Of a stretch of 64,000 nucleotides of DNA, positions 1-8,850 are shown piece by piece. The number at the start of each line of letters is the position of its first letter. Position 1 is the first letter of the stretch. Source of the stretch: Paenibacillus sp. 1_12 (GTDB taxonomy: Bacteria > Bacillota > Bacilli > Paenibacillales > NBRC-103111); NCBI RefSeq assembly GCF_900114475.1, contig NZ_FOTE01000006.1:310001-374000 (forward strand), in the 5' to 3' direction. A model generated the notes under the pieces. The model did no database searches. It worked only from the letters and a program-made list of their open reading frames with translations, and had not been told where the DNA came from. Made by a program: the position numbers and the translations under genes.

Positions 1-1180
1 GACCCACAATCGTTAAAGCCATAATGACACGATGGTCATAGTGTGCATTGATCTCAACACCTCCGGTTACTCCCTGAGGGCGACCATGAATAATAATCTC
101 GCTTTGTCTTTCTTCTACATCAGCACCCGCTTTGCGCAGCTCATTTACGAAATCAGTGATACGATCACATTCTTTGTAACGTAAATTTTCTACATTGTAA
201 AAACGGGATGTCCCCTCAGCAAACACAGCAGCAGCCACCATGGCCAACACACCATCAGTAAAATGATCGCCGTCAAACTCACCAGCCTTCAACTTCTGGT
301 TCCCTTTGACATGTACAACACCGTTCTCGTGTGTCAGATGAACGCCCATAGCACGAAGAACATCTACAACAGCCTTCTCACCTTGTTTACTGTTCTCCTC
401 CAATCTGAGCACCTTAACATCGGAGTTGGTAACTGCCGCGGCAGCCAATATAGCAGCAGATCCAGGATAATCACCTTGGACAACGTATTTTTGAGGCTCA
501 TATTTTTGGCCACCACGAATAGTATAGTGCATCAGATCATCGGATGCTTGAATATGGATACCAGCTTGAGCAATCACCTCAAGCGTTTGTCCAACAATGA
601 CCTTGGACTTCAAATCGTGAAGCACTTCGATCTCACTATCTTCATCAAGCAGCGGTGTCATAAACAGCAGCGAGCTAAGAAACTGCGAGCTTACATTTCC
701 AGAAACCCGAATCTTGCCGCCATGCAGCTCATTTTTACGAATCGTAATAGGCAGTTTGCCTTGGTTATGTTCTACTTCTACGCCCATTTCCTTAAGCGCT
801 ACGATCAGATCATCATGCGGTCTTTTGCCAAGAGAATCCGGGTATGCATTAATAAAGGTCACTTCAGGACAAAATGCGGCGACAGACATTAAAAAGCGAA
901 GTACAGCTCCTGCATTACCAACATTCAACTCTGACACATCACGAGGATGTTTACCAAAACCCCGAATCGTCATCTTTTCTTCGTCTTCTTCAACGATAGC
1001 TCCCAGGTCGCGAATACAACGCCGCATAGCATCACTATCTTCACTATGTGCTGGGTAATATATCGTGCTTGTCCCCTCCGCCAAAGCACCAATTAACAGA
1101 TATCGGGTCGTATAGTTTTTGGAGGAAAGTGCATTTATTGTACCTTCTAATAGATTTGTCGGCTTTACAATAGCTTTCAT
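1..1180 (-). CDS. aroA: 3-phosphoshikimate 1-carboxyvinyltransferase (EPSP synthase), 3' end outside window
   Basis: Transfers the enolpyruvyl group of PEP to shikimate-3-phosphate in the chorismate pathway. The reading frame starts at an ATG at 1180 behind AGGAGAG and runs off the left edge, giving 393 residues of roughly 430. Visible active-site signatures are SSKNYTTR (residues 19-26), GNAGAVLRF (88-96) and an SSQFLSSLL segment near residue 165. The frame is absent from a simple ORF list because no stop lies inside the window. Two glyphosate/PEP-pocket positions look unusual: Asn after the conserved Lys21, and Ala after GNAG where Thr is usual. The shikimate kinase gene lies just upstream on the same strand. 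Confidence 0.93.
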   Translation of the reverse strand, partial: MKAIVKPTNLLEGTINALSSKNYTTRYLLIGALAEGTSTIYYPAHSEDSDAMRRCIRDLGAIVEEDEEKMTIRGFGKHPRDVSELNVGNAGAVLRFLMSVAAFCPEVTFINAYPDSLGKRPHDDLIVALKEMGVEVEHNQGKLPITIRKNELHGGKIRVSGNVSSQFLSSLLFMTPLLDEDSEIEVLHDLKSKVIVGQTLEVIAQAGIHIQASDDLMHYTIRGGQKYEPQKYVVQGDYPGSAAILAAAAVTNSDVKVLRLEENSKQGEKAVVDVLRAMGVHLTHENGVVHVKGNQKLKAGEFDGDHFTDGVLAMVAAAVFAEGTSRFYNVENLRYKECDRITDFVNELRKAGADVEERQSEIIIHGRPQGVTGGVEINAHYDHRVIMALTIVG

Positions 1181-1381
1181 GAATATGTATCTCTCCTGTT
1201 CAGCAAATAATTCCTGTTGACTTTGATCAACACGCAGTTAGATTAAGTTTACCATAGTGGTACGAGGTTGCAAACCGTGAAATTGACACCCATGTTGGTG
1301 CCGATATTCCACTTCTATATTGATCACAACATGACATCAAATCTGGCATTGGACGATGACAAACTTTATCTCGAATAGACA

Positions 1382-1885
1382 TCAGGAAATTGAGACTGCA
1401 ATCCGTTCCACAATTTCTTCGACAGAAGCACCTGTCGTATCAATAATAAGATCCGCGAAATCGTAAGCATTCCTGCGTGTTTCCAACAGAGTATGAACTC
1501 GTTCTTCCACATCACCCTGCACCAAGGGACGGCTCTGGTCATGTCTAACCCGCTCAATGATCGTTTCTACAGAGGCCTTCAGAGCAACGACATAGCCGTC
1601 TTTCCTCATACTCTGGCGATTACGCTCCGCCAATACAGCTCCGCCTCCTGTAGATATGACCTGAGAGGATTGCTCAAGAACGAAATCAAGGGTCTCACTC
1701 TCGGCTAGACGAAAAGCCGTCTCCCCTAGCGTACCAAACATATCGCTGATCGTCATCCCTTGTCTCTCTTCAATCCGTTGGTCCGTGTCAACAAACTCCC
1801 AGCCCAACCGCTCCGCTAGCGCTTTGCCTACAGTCGACTTTCCTGATCCCATAAAACCTATCAAAACTACATTTTTTACTATCAT
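1382..1885 (-). CDS. aroK: shikimate kinase
   Basis: Phosphorylates shikimate with ATP, the step before AroA. The Walker A motif GFMGSGKST lies near the N-terminus, followed by the shikimate-binding DTDQRIEER segment, the STGGGAVL glycine-rich loop and the RPL lid region (SRPLVQGD). About 167 residues is normal for the family. I place the start at the ATG at 1885 because GGGGTGAG sits about 5 bases upstream; a GTG at 1894 in the same frame would overlap that site. It precedes aroA on the same strand with a roughly 200-bp gap, so the two may or may not be cotranscribed. Confidence 0.93.
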   Translation of the reverse strand: MIVKNVVLIGFMGSGKSTVGKALAERLGWEFVDTDQRIEERQGMTISDMFGTLGETAFRLAESETLDFVLEQSSQVISTGGGAVLAERNRQSMRKDGYVVALKASVETIIERVRHDQSRPLVQGDVEERVHTLLETRRNAYDFADLIIDTTGASVEEIVERIAVSIS

Positions 1886-1963
1886 TATTCTCACCCCACC
1901 ATGAATAGAAACTTGGACAAAGTCATAAGATGAATGGTACTACACCCCAAGCTAAGGAGTGTT

Positions 1964-2296
1964 ATGATGAAATCAGATCTATCCAAACAAAAGATCCAAC
2001 AAATTCTCGATCCCGCTCATTTGTTGTGTAAAGACGATATCGTGTGGATTTTGGAATATATCAAAAAAAAGGTGGCTGAGAAGAACCCTCAATTACTTGA
2101 GCTCTCTCAGCCACGCTTACTGCAAAACTTTCATTATTTTGCAGAAATTTCTTTAATGCTGATTCAGCGGCGCAACGGTTTCGACCAAGAAGCGGATCGT
2201 CTTAAGACCTGGATAGCTGAAGCCGTTTATGGATTGCAATCCGATCTATTATCAGATCACTCTCTTCCCGTCTCTCCTAGTTCTCCATCCAGTTAA
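1964..2296 (+). CDS. small protein of unknown function, convergent with gnd
   Basis: Encodes about 110 residues from an ATG at 1964 (ATGATG) with AAGGAG 6-7 bases upstream; an in-frame GTG at 1934 lacks a good site. The product is mostly charged and helical ([18 protein letters not shown]), with no signal peptide or membrane segment and a Ser/Pro-rich tail ([11 protein letters not shown]). Its last 20 bases overlap the 3' end of gnd on the opposite strand, so the tail codons also encode the gnd terminus in antisense. I do not recognise the family. Confidence 0.7.
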   Translation: MMKSDLSKQKIQQILDPAHLLCKDDIVWILEYIKKKVAEKNPQLLELSQPRLLQNFHYFAEISLMLIQRRNGFDQEADRLKTWIAEAVYGLQSDLLSDHSLPVSPSSPSS

Positions 2297-3689
2297 AGTG
2301 GAATGAACCCTCTTTATCCAGACGCTGGAAGGTATGCGCTCCGAAATAATCTCTTTGAGCCTGAAGCAGGTTTGCAGGCAAACGCTCTGTACGGTAGCTA
2401 TCGTAATAAGCCAGGGCAGAAGCGAATGCTGGTGCAGGGATACCGCGAGTTACGGCAGTTGAAATTACAGTTCTCCAAGCATCTTGATAGTTGCTTACAA
2501 CATCCTGGAAGTAGCTGTCAAGCAGCAGGTTTTTCAATTCAGGATCGCGGTCATATGCGTCCTTGATGTTTTGCAGGAAGCGGGCACGAATGATGCAGCC
2601 ACCACGGAAGATCATAGCAATACTGCCGTAATCCAGACTCCAGTTATATTCAACAGAAGCAGCTCTCATTTGAGCGAAGCCTTGTGCGTATGAGCAAATT
2701 TTGCTTGCATATAGAGCTTTGCGAACAGCTTCGATGAACTCTTTGCGATCACCAGTATATTTGGATACATTAGGTCCGTTCAATACTTTACTCGCAGCTA
2801 CGCGCTCTTGTTTCATAGCGGAAAGGAAACGCGAGAATACGGATTCTGTAATGATAGACAATGGCACACCAAGGTCCAGAGAGCTTTGGCTTGTCCATTT
2901 ACCTGTTCCTTTTTGACCAGCGGAATCCAGAATCACATCAACCATAGGCTTGCCTGTTTCCGGATCTTTTTTCGTGAAGATGTCTGTAGTGATTTCAATC
3001 AGGTAGCTGTCAAGCTCGCCTTTGTTCCATTCGGAGAAGATTTCGTAAAGCTCGTCTGTGCTAACGTTCAATACATCTTTCAACAGTTGGTACGCTTCGC
3101 AGATTAACTGCATGTCGCCGTACTCAATTCCGTTGTGAACCATTTTTACATAATGTCCGGCACCGTCTGGTCCGATATATGTGCAGCAAGGATCGCCGCC
3201 TACTTTAGCTGAGATTGCAGTTAGAATGGGTTCAACCAACTCATACGCGTCTTTTTGTCCACCTGGCATGATCGAAGGACCTTTCAAAGCGCCTTCTTCA
3301 CCACCGGAAACGCCAGTACCGATAAAGCGAAGACCATGTGCTTGCAGATCTTTATTTCTACGCTGTGTATCTGGGAAATAAGCGTTACCGCCGTCAATAA
3401 TAATATCGCCTTTATCCAAAAGCGGTACAAGCGAATCGATTGTTGCGTCTGTTCCAGCACCTGCTTGTACCATGATAAGTACCTTACGCGGTGTTTCCAG
3501 AGAAGCTACGAATTCCTCGATGCTGTATGTACCTACCAGGTTTTTGCCTGCTGCTTCCTCAATCAAGGCATCCGTTTTCTCACGGGAACGATTGTACACA
3601 GAAACCGTAAATCCTCTGCTCTCAATGTTCAATGCCAGGTTCTTACCCATAACTGCTAATCCGATTACGCCAACTTGCTGTTTAGACAT
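2277..3689 (-). CDS. gnd: 6-phosphogluconate dehydrogenase, decarboxylating
   Basis: Oxidatively decarboxylates 6-phosphogluconate to ribulose 5-phosphate with NADP or NAD. The N-terminal Rossmann motif [12 protein letters not shown] and the catalytic-region motifs [20 protein letters not shown] and [13 protein letters not shown] are present, as is the C-terminal all-helical domain. With the ATG at 3689 (GGAGAGGGAG upstream) the protein is 470 residues, the usual length; the longer frame to 3731 adds an unlikely N-terminal extension. A gluconokinase gene 1.2 kb further upstream makes the substrate of this enzyme. Confidence 0.96.
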   Translation of the reverse strand: MSKQQVGVIGLAVMGKNLALNIESRGFTVSVYNRSREKTDALIEEAAGKNLVGTYSIEEFVASLETPRKVLIMVQAGAGTDATIDSLVPLLDKGDIIIDGGNAYFPDTQRRNKDLQAHGLRFIGTGVSGGEEGALKGPSIMPGGQKDAYELVEPILTAISAKVGGDPCCTYIGPDGAGHYVKMVHNGIEYGDMQLICEAYQLLKDVLNVSTDELYEIFSEWNKGELDSYLIEITTDIFTKKDPETGKPMVDVILDSAGQKGTGKWTSQSSLDLGVPLSIITESVFSRFLSAMKQERVAASKVLNGPNVSKYTGDRKEFIEAVRKALYASKICSYAQGFAQMRAASVEYNWSLDYGSIAMIFRGGCIIRARFLQNIKDAYDRDPELKNLLLDSYFQDVVSNYQDAWRTVISTAVTRGIPAPAFASALAYYDSYRTERLPANLLQAQRDYFGAHTFQRLDKEGSFHFNWMEN

Positions 3690-3780
3690 CTGTTTTCTCC
3701 CTCTCCTGCATATAGTTTCTTTTCGACTCACTTGTAATTATAAACATTTCTCGATGAAATTCAAAAGAATATTAGTACGA

Positions 3781-3986
3781 GTTCAAAAAGTCGACTTTTC
3801 AGCACCGAGAAGATTGCATGAAGGTGAAGAAGGAGGAGCGGAGTTACAAGCTTTCCTTAGGAAAGCTGCTTCATACGCATACGCTTTAGGCAAACCTAAA
3901 TGAGCACCAACTTCGAGCTTGAATGCAATATTCGATGCCGAGTAGGCTTCTTGTATGACTTCGTGATCAAAAGACGACTTTTTAAC
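3781..3986. repeat. 206-bp MITE-like element with terminal inverted repeats
   Basis: The two ends, GTTCAAAAAGTCGACTTTTC at 3781 and the complement of AAAAGACGACTTTTTAAC ending at 3986, match as about 20-bp imperfect inverted repeats (one indel, two mismatches). Inside lies a strong palindrome, AGCTTTCCTTAGGAAAGCT, around 3850, and a TACGCATACGC stretch. No convincing reading frame is present. It fills the gap between gnd and the SDR gene. It could be a non-autonomous transposable element or a dispersed structured repeat; only one copy is in this window. Confidence 0.5.
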
Positions 3987-3994
3987 AACCTTTA

Positions 3995-4762
3995 TTAGAT
4001 CGTCATTGCTGTGAACCCGCCATCAACTGTCAAAAGTGAGCCTGTTACGAAGCTCGAAGCTTTATCGGAAGCCAAAAATACAGCCGCGCCTTGCAGCTCT
4101 TCTGCTTCTCCAAACCGATTCATCGGTGTATGGCCCATGATAGATGCCGTACGTTCTGGAGTCAAGAGCTTGCGGTTTTGTTCAGCTGGGAAAAAGCCTG
4201 GAATAATCGCATTCACGCGAACGTTCGCAGGTGCGAATTCACGAGCAAGAAATTTGGTTACACTGTTAACGGCCGCTTTGGAAGCCGAGTAGGTGAACAC
4301 GCGCGATAATGGAACTTGTGAGGATGCCGAAGAGATATTGATGATGCTGCCGCCCTCGCCTTTATCAACCATATGCTTTCCAAATACTTGACTCGCTAAT
4401 ACGACACTTTTCAGGTTAACATCCATGATAGAGTCCCATTCTTCCATTTTCAAATCAAAAAATGGGGTTGGGCTGTTCTTGCCTGGACAATTCATTAAAA
4501 CATCCACACGGCCTGTCCATGCTAATACATCAGCTAGTACTTGTTGTAAGTCCTCAACTTGGGTTGCATCAGCGGAATAAATTTCTGCTTTGCCGCCAAC
4601 TTCCAAAATACTTTGCTTTATTAATTCGGATTTTTCCTGATTACGGCCTACAATAGCAACATTCGCTCCATGACCTCCAAGAGCTACTGCCATAGCACCG
4701 CCCAATGTGCTGTTTCCACCGATTACCACCGCTGTTTTTCCTGTCAGATCAAATAAATTCAT
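3995..4762 (-). CDS. SDR oxidoreductase, D-mannonate oxidoreductase (UxuB/YjmF)-like
   Basis: A classical short-chain dehydrogenase of 255 residues. It has a glycine-rich cofactor loop variant (IGGNSTLGGAMA), an NCPG in place of NNAG, a Ser/Tyr/Lys triad (ISSASSQ and YSASK) and the C-terminal PMNRFGEAEELQGAAVFLAS with VDGGF that resembles Bacillus mannonate oxidoreductases. The start is the ATG at 4762 behind GAGGAGG. It is the last gene of the LacI / LarA-like / gluconokinase operon. The substrate (fructuronate/mannonate or another sugar acid) is inferred from this resemblance and the neighbours. Confidence 0.85.
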   Translation of the reverse strand: MNLFDLTGKTAVVIGGNSTLGGAMAVALGGHGANVAIVGRNQEKSELIKQSILEVGGKAEIYSADATQVEDLQQVLADVLAWTGRVDVLMNCPGKNSPTPFFDLKMEEWDSIMDVNLKSVVLASQVFGKHMVDKGEGGSIINISSASSQVPLSRVFTYSASKAAVNSVTKFLAREFAPANVRVNAIIPGFFPAEQNRKLLTPERTASIMGHTPMNRFGEAEELQGAAVFLASDKASSFVTGSLLTVDGGFTAMTI

Positions 4763-4873
4763 GATGAGCCTCCTCAAATTTGTCGATGATTAATATGTCA
4801 CAAACGGTTCTGAATATCGTAGAAGCCGATCTAGCTTCTTCGGGAGTTCAAAGCGTTTCATTACAAAAACGGA

Positions 4874-6427
4874 TTACTTCGTATGCGCATGTTGGAAAGC
4901 CGCAATCGCTTCGAACTCATCCTTCAGCTGATGATATACACGAGTATAAATGCTTGTCAACTGCTGATACACCTCAACGTGCTCCTGATTGGCTGTATGT
5001 CTGTGTTGAACCTGCATCCAGTCATGAACGACGGAAAAATCTTTGATCTCGCCCATAGCAAGTAAGCCCAGCTGTGCAGCACCAAGTCCCGAGCTTTCAA
5101 TTGTATTAGGTACGACGACAGAGCTTCCCGTTACGTCGGACATCATTTGCAGCCAAAAGCTAGACCGCGCAAAGCCGCCGGAAGCACGAATTTCCTTGGT
5201 AGGACCTGAAAGTTCCTCAAGCGCAGATAACACGGATTGGATACGGTACATAACACCTTCCATAACAGCGCGGATCATATGCTTTTTCTGGTGATACAAG
5301 GAGAGTCCGAAAAATACACCTCGAGCGTTTGCGTTCCAGTAAGGAGCCCGCTCTCCAGCAAGCAGCGGCAGGAAAATAAGTCCGTCTGAGCCTGCAGCGA
5401 CTTCCTCGGCAATCGATGTCAAATAGTCATAAGGGTCTAGGCCTCGACGTCGACCTTCCTCAGCTTCTAGAGTAGCTAATTGATCACGTACCCAACGGAA
5501 CATAATTCCACCGTTGTTAATCGCTCCACCGACGACCCAGAAGTCCTCTTTAAGCGCATAGCAAAACAGCCGTCCCTTCGGATCGGTAATAGGCTCACGC
5601 ACAACGCCACGCACGGCACCACTCGTACCAATAGTAACGGCGTAGACACCCTCTTCGAATGCCCCAACCCCTAAATTTGCCAACACTCCATCAGCTGCAC
5701 CCAGAACAAATGGCGTATCTGCATGAAGTCCCATAGCTTGAGCGTATTGCTGCTTCATTCCAGCGAGATGATGCGTTGTAGATACGGGCTCTGGAAGCTG
5801 CTCTCTGCGAACTCCGCAGGCTTGCATGGCTTTCTCGTCCCAATCCAGCTTACGTAAATTGAATAAACCAGTCGTGCTCGCAATTGAATAATCGACCACA
5901 AACTGGCCGAACAGCTTTGCAAATATATATTCCTTAATGCCAATAAATTTATGAGCGTTCTCAAATACATCATTTTGATTGTCCCTAAGCCACATGAGCT
6001 TTAGCAGCGGGGACATCGGGTGAATGGGTGTGCCTGTATTCATGTAGATCTGATGCCCGTCCAGCTGCTCGTTCAGTATCTTCACATAACCAACACTGCG
6101 ATTATCAGCCCAAATAATGTTAGGTGTTAAAAGATTTAGTTCACTATCGACTGCAATCAAACTATGCATAGCCGAGCTGAACGAAACACACAAGATCTGG
6201 CTTGGCAAAATCCGCGCCTTGGCAATTACCGCCTGAATGGAAGTTAACAGCGCAGCAAAAATTTCATCGGGATCCTGCTCCGCCATGTCCGGGCGCGGTG
6301 TGTACATCGGGTACTCTACGGAATGTGAAGCCAACACTCGGCCTTCCCGGTCAATTACCAACGTCTTGGCGCTTGTTGTCCCGAGATCGGCCGCTATGAT
6401 GTAAGGCTTTTGTGACGACAAACTCAT
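4874..6427 (-). CDS. gntK: FGGY-family gluconokinase
   Basis: Phosphorylates D-gluconate to 6-phosphogluconate with ATP in the cytoplasm. The 517-residue protein begins with the FGGY ATPase phosphate loop (AADLGTTSAKTLVID), has the central GAADGVLANLG and GTSGAVRGV segments, and a C-terminal ASGGFARSSFWLQMMSDV motif typical of the family; overall it resembles Bacillus GntK. Its ATG overlaps the stop of the LarA-like gene by 4 bases, indicating translational coupling. gnd lies downstream and uses its product. Another sugar acid substrate cannot be excluded. Confidence 0.88.
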   Translation of the reverse strand: MSLSSQKPYIIAADLGTTSAKTLVIDREGRVLASHSVEYPMYTPRPDMAEQDPDEIFAALLTSIQAVIAKARILPSQILCVSFSSAMHSLIAVDSELNLLTPNIIWADNRSVGYVKILNEQLDGHQIYMNTGTPIHPMSPLLKLMWLRDNQNDVFENAHKFIGIKEYIFAKLFGQFVVDYSIASTTGLFNLRKLDWDEKAMQACGVRREQLPEPVSTTHHLAGMKQQYAQAMGLHADTPFVLGAADGVLANLGVGAFEEGVYAVTIGTSGAVRGVVREPITDPKGRLFCYALKEDFWVVGGAINNGGIMFRWVRDQLATLEAEEGRRRGLDPYDYLTSIAEEVAAGSDGLIFLPLLAGERAPYWNANARGVFFGLSLYHQKKHMIRAVMEGVMYRIQSVLSALEELSGPTKEIRASGGFARSSFWLQMMSDVTGSSVVVPNTIESSGLGAAQLGLLAMGEIKDFSVVHDWMQVQHRHTANQEHVEVYQQLTSIYTRVYHQLKDEFEAIAAFQHAHTK

Positions 6428-7695
6428 TGTACCAAATTCCCTTCACTGTCAAATTGGAGATCGTAAGGCTCGCTTAGAATCTCAATATCTGCATGCTTTT
6501 TGGCGTCCTCCAACAGATTGACCGAAATTTCGATTTCACCCAAGTGCAGAGTATCCTGAATTCGGATAAGACGGCATTTGGTATAGTCAAGAATATTACA
6601 CGTTTTTACAGCCGCCTTAATAGCATAAAAGTCGTTATCAAGCGTAGTCGAAATTTTGGTCGGTGCACATACTGTTGAAGTTAGTCCATTAACAAAAGTT
6701 GCAGCCAAATCCATTTTATCGACTAAACGTTGTGTCGTAAAGTCAGCAGTTCCTACACCATTAGCATTTCCTTTGGTCTCAGGTGTCAAATCAAGCACAA
6801 CCATTTTGGATACATCTGGTCCGCCATGCGCATAAGGCGTTGGATATCTTCCCGTAATATTTGGGTCCATTCCGTCACCACTAATATTTTTGCCAATGTA
6901 ATCGATAACCAGCACATCGACCTGATCGAACAAAATTTTGGGAAGTCTATCCTTTGCTTCCTTAAGCAATTCTTCCTCGCGTGCTTCGATTTGCTCAGCA
7001 GGCAGCACTTCAATGCGGCAGGTTTGATCATAGGCATTCTCAACAAGTGCGACACCGAACACGATGGGCAGCTTTTCGATCATAATGGTTGCCATAGCCG
7101 GTACATTTTCAGCCATATATTTAAATCCGAGCTGATGGCAGGCTTCCGCACCCTTTTGCTTGCCTAGTCCGATCGCGATCATTTTCATAATCCCGCTTTC
7201 AATTCTGCCGCGGAAAGCCGTATGCGGCTTCACCCGATTAATCACAACAATAGCGTCTGCTGTCGAAGCGATTTGATCCACATAAACAGGCAGTCCGTTT
7301 GGAAGCTCGTCAAGCTTGATAACCTCCATAGAAGAACGGATCGGTGCTCCCATTAATTCCTCTGTAACGCCCAAATGATGCAGAACATCCTTCTGACCTT
7401 CAGCAGTTGCCCCACCATGACTGCCCATGCAAGGTACGATAAAGGGGTGTCCACCCGCTTTTTTGATCGCATCAATTGTAATTTTCGTAAATAGATCAAC
7501 GTTGGCAACACCACGGCTCCCTACGGCAACAGCAACCTGCTGTCCAGGTTTGATTCGGTCGATCGTACCTGGTTTTTGCAGCTCGAGCTTAAGGGATTCC
7601 TCCAAATTGTCAAGCTTAGTACCATCGAATTTTTGACGAATACGCACCATTTGTGGAATCGGAATGTCTTTGAGAACTTCTCTTAAGATACTCAT
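6424..7695 (-). CDS. LarA-family protein (nickel-pincer racemase/epimerase-like), possible sugar-acid 2-epimerase
   Basis: A 423-residue member of the lactate-racemase-A family (DUF2088 N-terminal domain). Visible residues fit the LarA active site: His93 in GSHGG, His158 in KPHTAF, Lys171 in MKM (position of the cofactor-bearing lysine) and His187, with a Lys-to-His spacing of 16 as in LarA. LarA homologues interconvert 2-hydroxy acid stereoisomers using a nickel-pincer cofactor. Here it sits between a LacI regulator and gluconokinase, so a gluconate/mannonate 2-epimerase role is plausible. No larB, larC or larE cofactor genes occur in the window. AGGAGG precedes the ATG; TAATG couples it to lacI. 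Confidence 0.82.
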   Translation of the reverse strand: MSILREVLKDIPIPQMVRIRQKFDGTKLDNLEESLKLELQKPGTIDRIKPGQQVAVAVGSRGVANVDLFTKITIDAIKKAGGHPFIVPCMGSHGGATAEGQKDVLHHLGVTEELMGAPIRSSMEVIKLDELPNGLPVYVDQIASTADAIVVINRVKPHTAFRGRIESGIMKMIAIGLGKQKGAEACHQLGFKYMAENVPAMATIMIEKLPIVFGVALVENAYDQTCRIEVLPAEQIEAREEELLKEAKDRLPKILFDQVDVLVIDYIGKNISGDGMDPNITGRYPTPYAHGGPDVSKMVVLDLTPETKGNANGVGTADFTTQRLVDKMDLAATFVNGLTSTVCAPTKISTTLDNDFYAIKAAVKTCNILDYTKCRLIRIQDTLHLGEIEISVNLLEDAKKHADIEILSEPYDLQFDSEGNLVQ

Positions 7696-8708
7696 TATTG
7701 TATACCTCCTGAAATGTTGGTCACGGATTCCCGAATCACGAGCTCCGTATGAAAAAAAATCGTTTCTTTTTCTACCTGCTTCGATTCAATAAAAGAAAGC
7801 AGCTTGGCTGCGCCTTCTCTGCTAATTTGCTCAATGGGCCGACGTACCGTCGTAAGCGCTGGTGTCATAAAGCCTGAAAAAATATGATCGTCGAAGCCGA
7901 CTACAGAGATATCGCCCGGAACACTCAGCTGTTTCTCTGTTATAGCTTTGATCGCACCAAGTGCCATATCATCATTGCAGCAAAAAACGGCGGTTGGTCG
8001 ATTTTCCAGCTGCAGCAGCTGGGTCATGGCCATATGACCGCTCTCTAGATCATAATTCCCTTGTTGCTGATAGTCCACACTTAGCGGCACCTGATACGCT
8101 TCCATCGCTTCCTGATAGCCTTCACGGCGGGCTTGAGTGGATTTAAAATTCTGCTTCCCCTCTATGATAGCGATTTGCCGATGGCCCTGTGTAATTAAAT
8201 ATTCCACAATCAGATAAGCGCCTCGCTTGTCATCAGGTACCATATTCATCACCTGAACATTCTCAATCTGGCGGTTCAGCACAACGAGTGGAATTTCAAG
8301 TTCAGCAGCATATTCAATAAAAGATTGGTCTGTTGCGCTTTGACTCATGACGATAATCCCATCATAGCTTTTGCGATTAACCTTATGAAAGCTGGTATAG
8401 TCGTCGATTCCACGTACGATCAAGTTGTAACGATCTTGAATCACATCGTTAACACCTTTTATGGCCTCATATAAAAAACCTGCCGATGTACCCGTGTGTA
8501 AAGTTGAAAAAAACAATCCAAGATTGTAGGATCGATCAAGTACAAGACTTTTAGCGTTGTAATTTGGTGTATAATTCAATTCCGCCGCAAGCAGTCTAAT
8601 TTTCTCCTTGGTTTCCTGATTAATTAAAGGACTGTCGTTCAAAGCACGGGAAACTGTTGTATGAGAGACGCCTGCCAGCTTGGCGATATCCTTGATTGTA
8701 ACGCTCAA
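7695..8708 (-). CDS. LacI-family transcriptional regulator of the sugar-acid operon
   Basis: The N-terminus carries the LacI helix-turn-helix and hinge (SVTIKDIAKLAGVSHTTVSRAL), followed by a periplasmic-binding-protein-like effector domain (VVGFDDHIFSGFMTPALTTVRRP). I choose a TTG start at 8708, behind GAGGTGG, which puts the first residues directly at the HTH; the longer frame to 8747 adds an unrelated extension over the promoter. It is the first gene of the operon and probably represses it in the absence of a sugar acid, a family-level inference. Confidence 0.9.
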   Translation of the reverse strand: MSVTIKDIAKLAGVSHTTVSRALNDSPLINQETKEKIRLLAAELNYTPNYNAKSLVLDRSYNLGLFFSTLHTGTSAGFLYEAIKGVNDVIQDRYNLIVRGIDDYTSFHKVNRKSYDGIIVMSQSATDQSFIEYAAELEIPLVVLNRQIENVQVMNMVPDDKRGAYLIVEYLITQGHRQIAIIEGKQNFKSTQARREGYQEAMEAYQVPLSVDYQQQGNYDLESGHMAMTQLLQLENRPTAVFCCNDDMALGAIKAITEKQLSVPGDISVVGFDDHIFSGFMTPALTTVRRPIEQISREGAAKLLSFIESKQVEKETIFFHTELVIRESVTNISGGIQ

Positions 8709-8727
8709 TCCTACCACCTCAAAATTT

Positions 8728-8757
8728 ATCATATCATATAGCTGCACACGTTAACAA
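8728..8757 (-). promoter_or_regulatory. promoter and overlapping operator/cre-like site of the lacI operon
   Basis: On the minus strand TTGTTA (8757-8752) and TATGAT (8733-8728) are separated by 18 bases. TGTTAACGTGTGCA (8756-8743) overlaps the -35 and spacer and matches 12 of 14 positions of the CcpA cre consensus. It could equally be the operator of the LacI protein encoded just downstream. Confidence 0.5.
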
Positions 8758-8805
8758 CGAGCAATTTTTGCGCAGTATATACGCTTTTTGCTGTTTTTAT
8801 ACATG

Positions 8806-8840
8806 AAAAATGGCCTGTGCAGAATTCCACAGACCATTTA
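8806..8840 (-). terminator. rho-independent terminator
   Basis: On the minus strand AAATGGTCTGTG pairs with CACAGGCCATTT, followed by a T-run. It lies just after the stop of the 8851-9447 gene. Confidence 0.75.
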
Positions 8841-8850
8841 GTCAAACTGT

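Noticed and set aside
263-1058. Two plus-strand open frames (209 and 114 residues)
   Set aside because: Both are antisense shadows of aroA, without ribosome binding sites or protein-like composition.
2303-3903. Several plus-strand frames over gnd and the 206-bp element
   Set aside because: They mirror gnd in antisense; the one extending to 3903 only crosses the repeat element.
4780-4873. Hairpin AGAAGC/GCTTCT between gluconokinase and SDR as a terminator
   Set aside because: Stem is short, no T-run follows, and the genes look cotranscribed.
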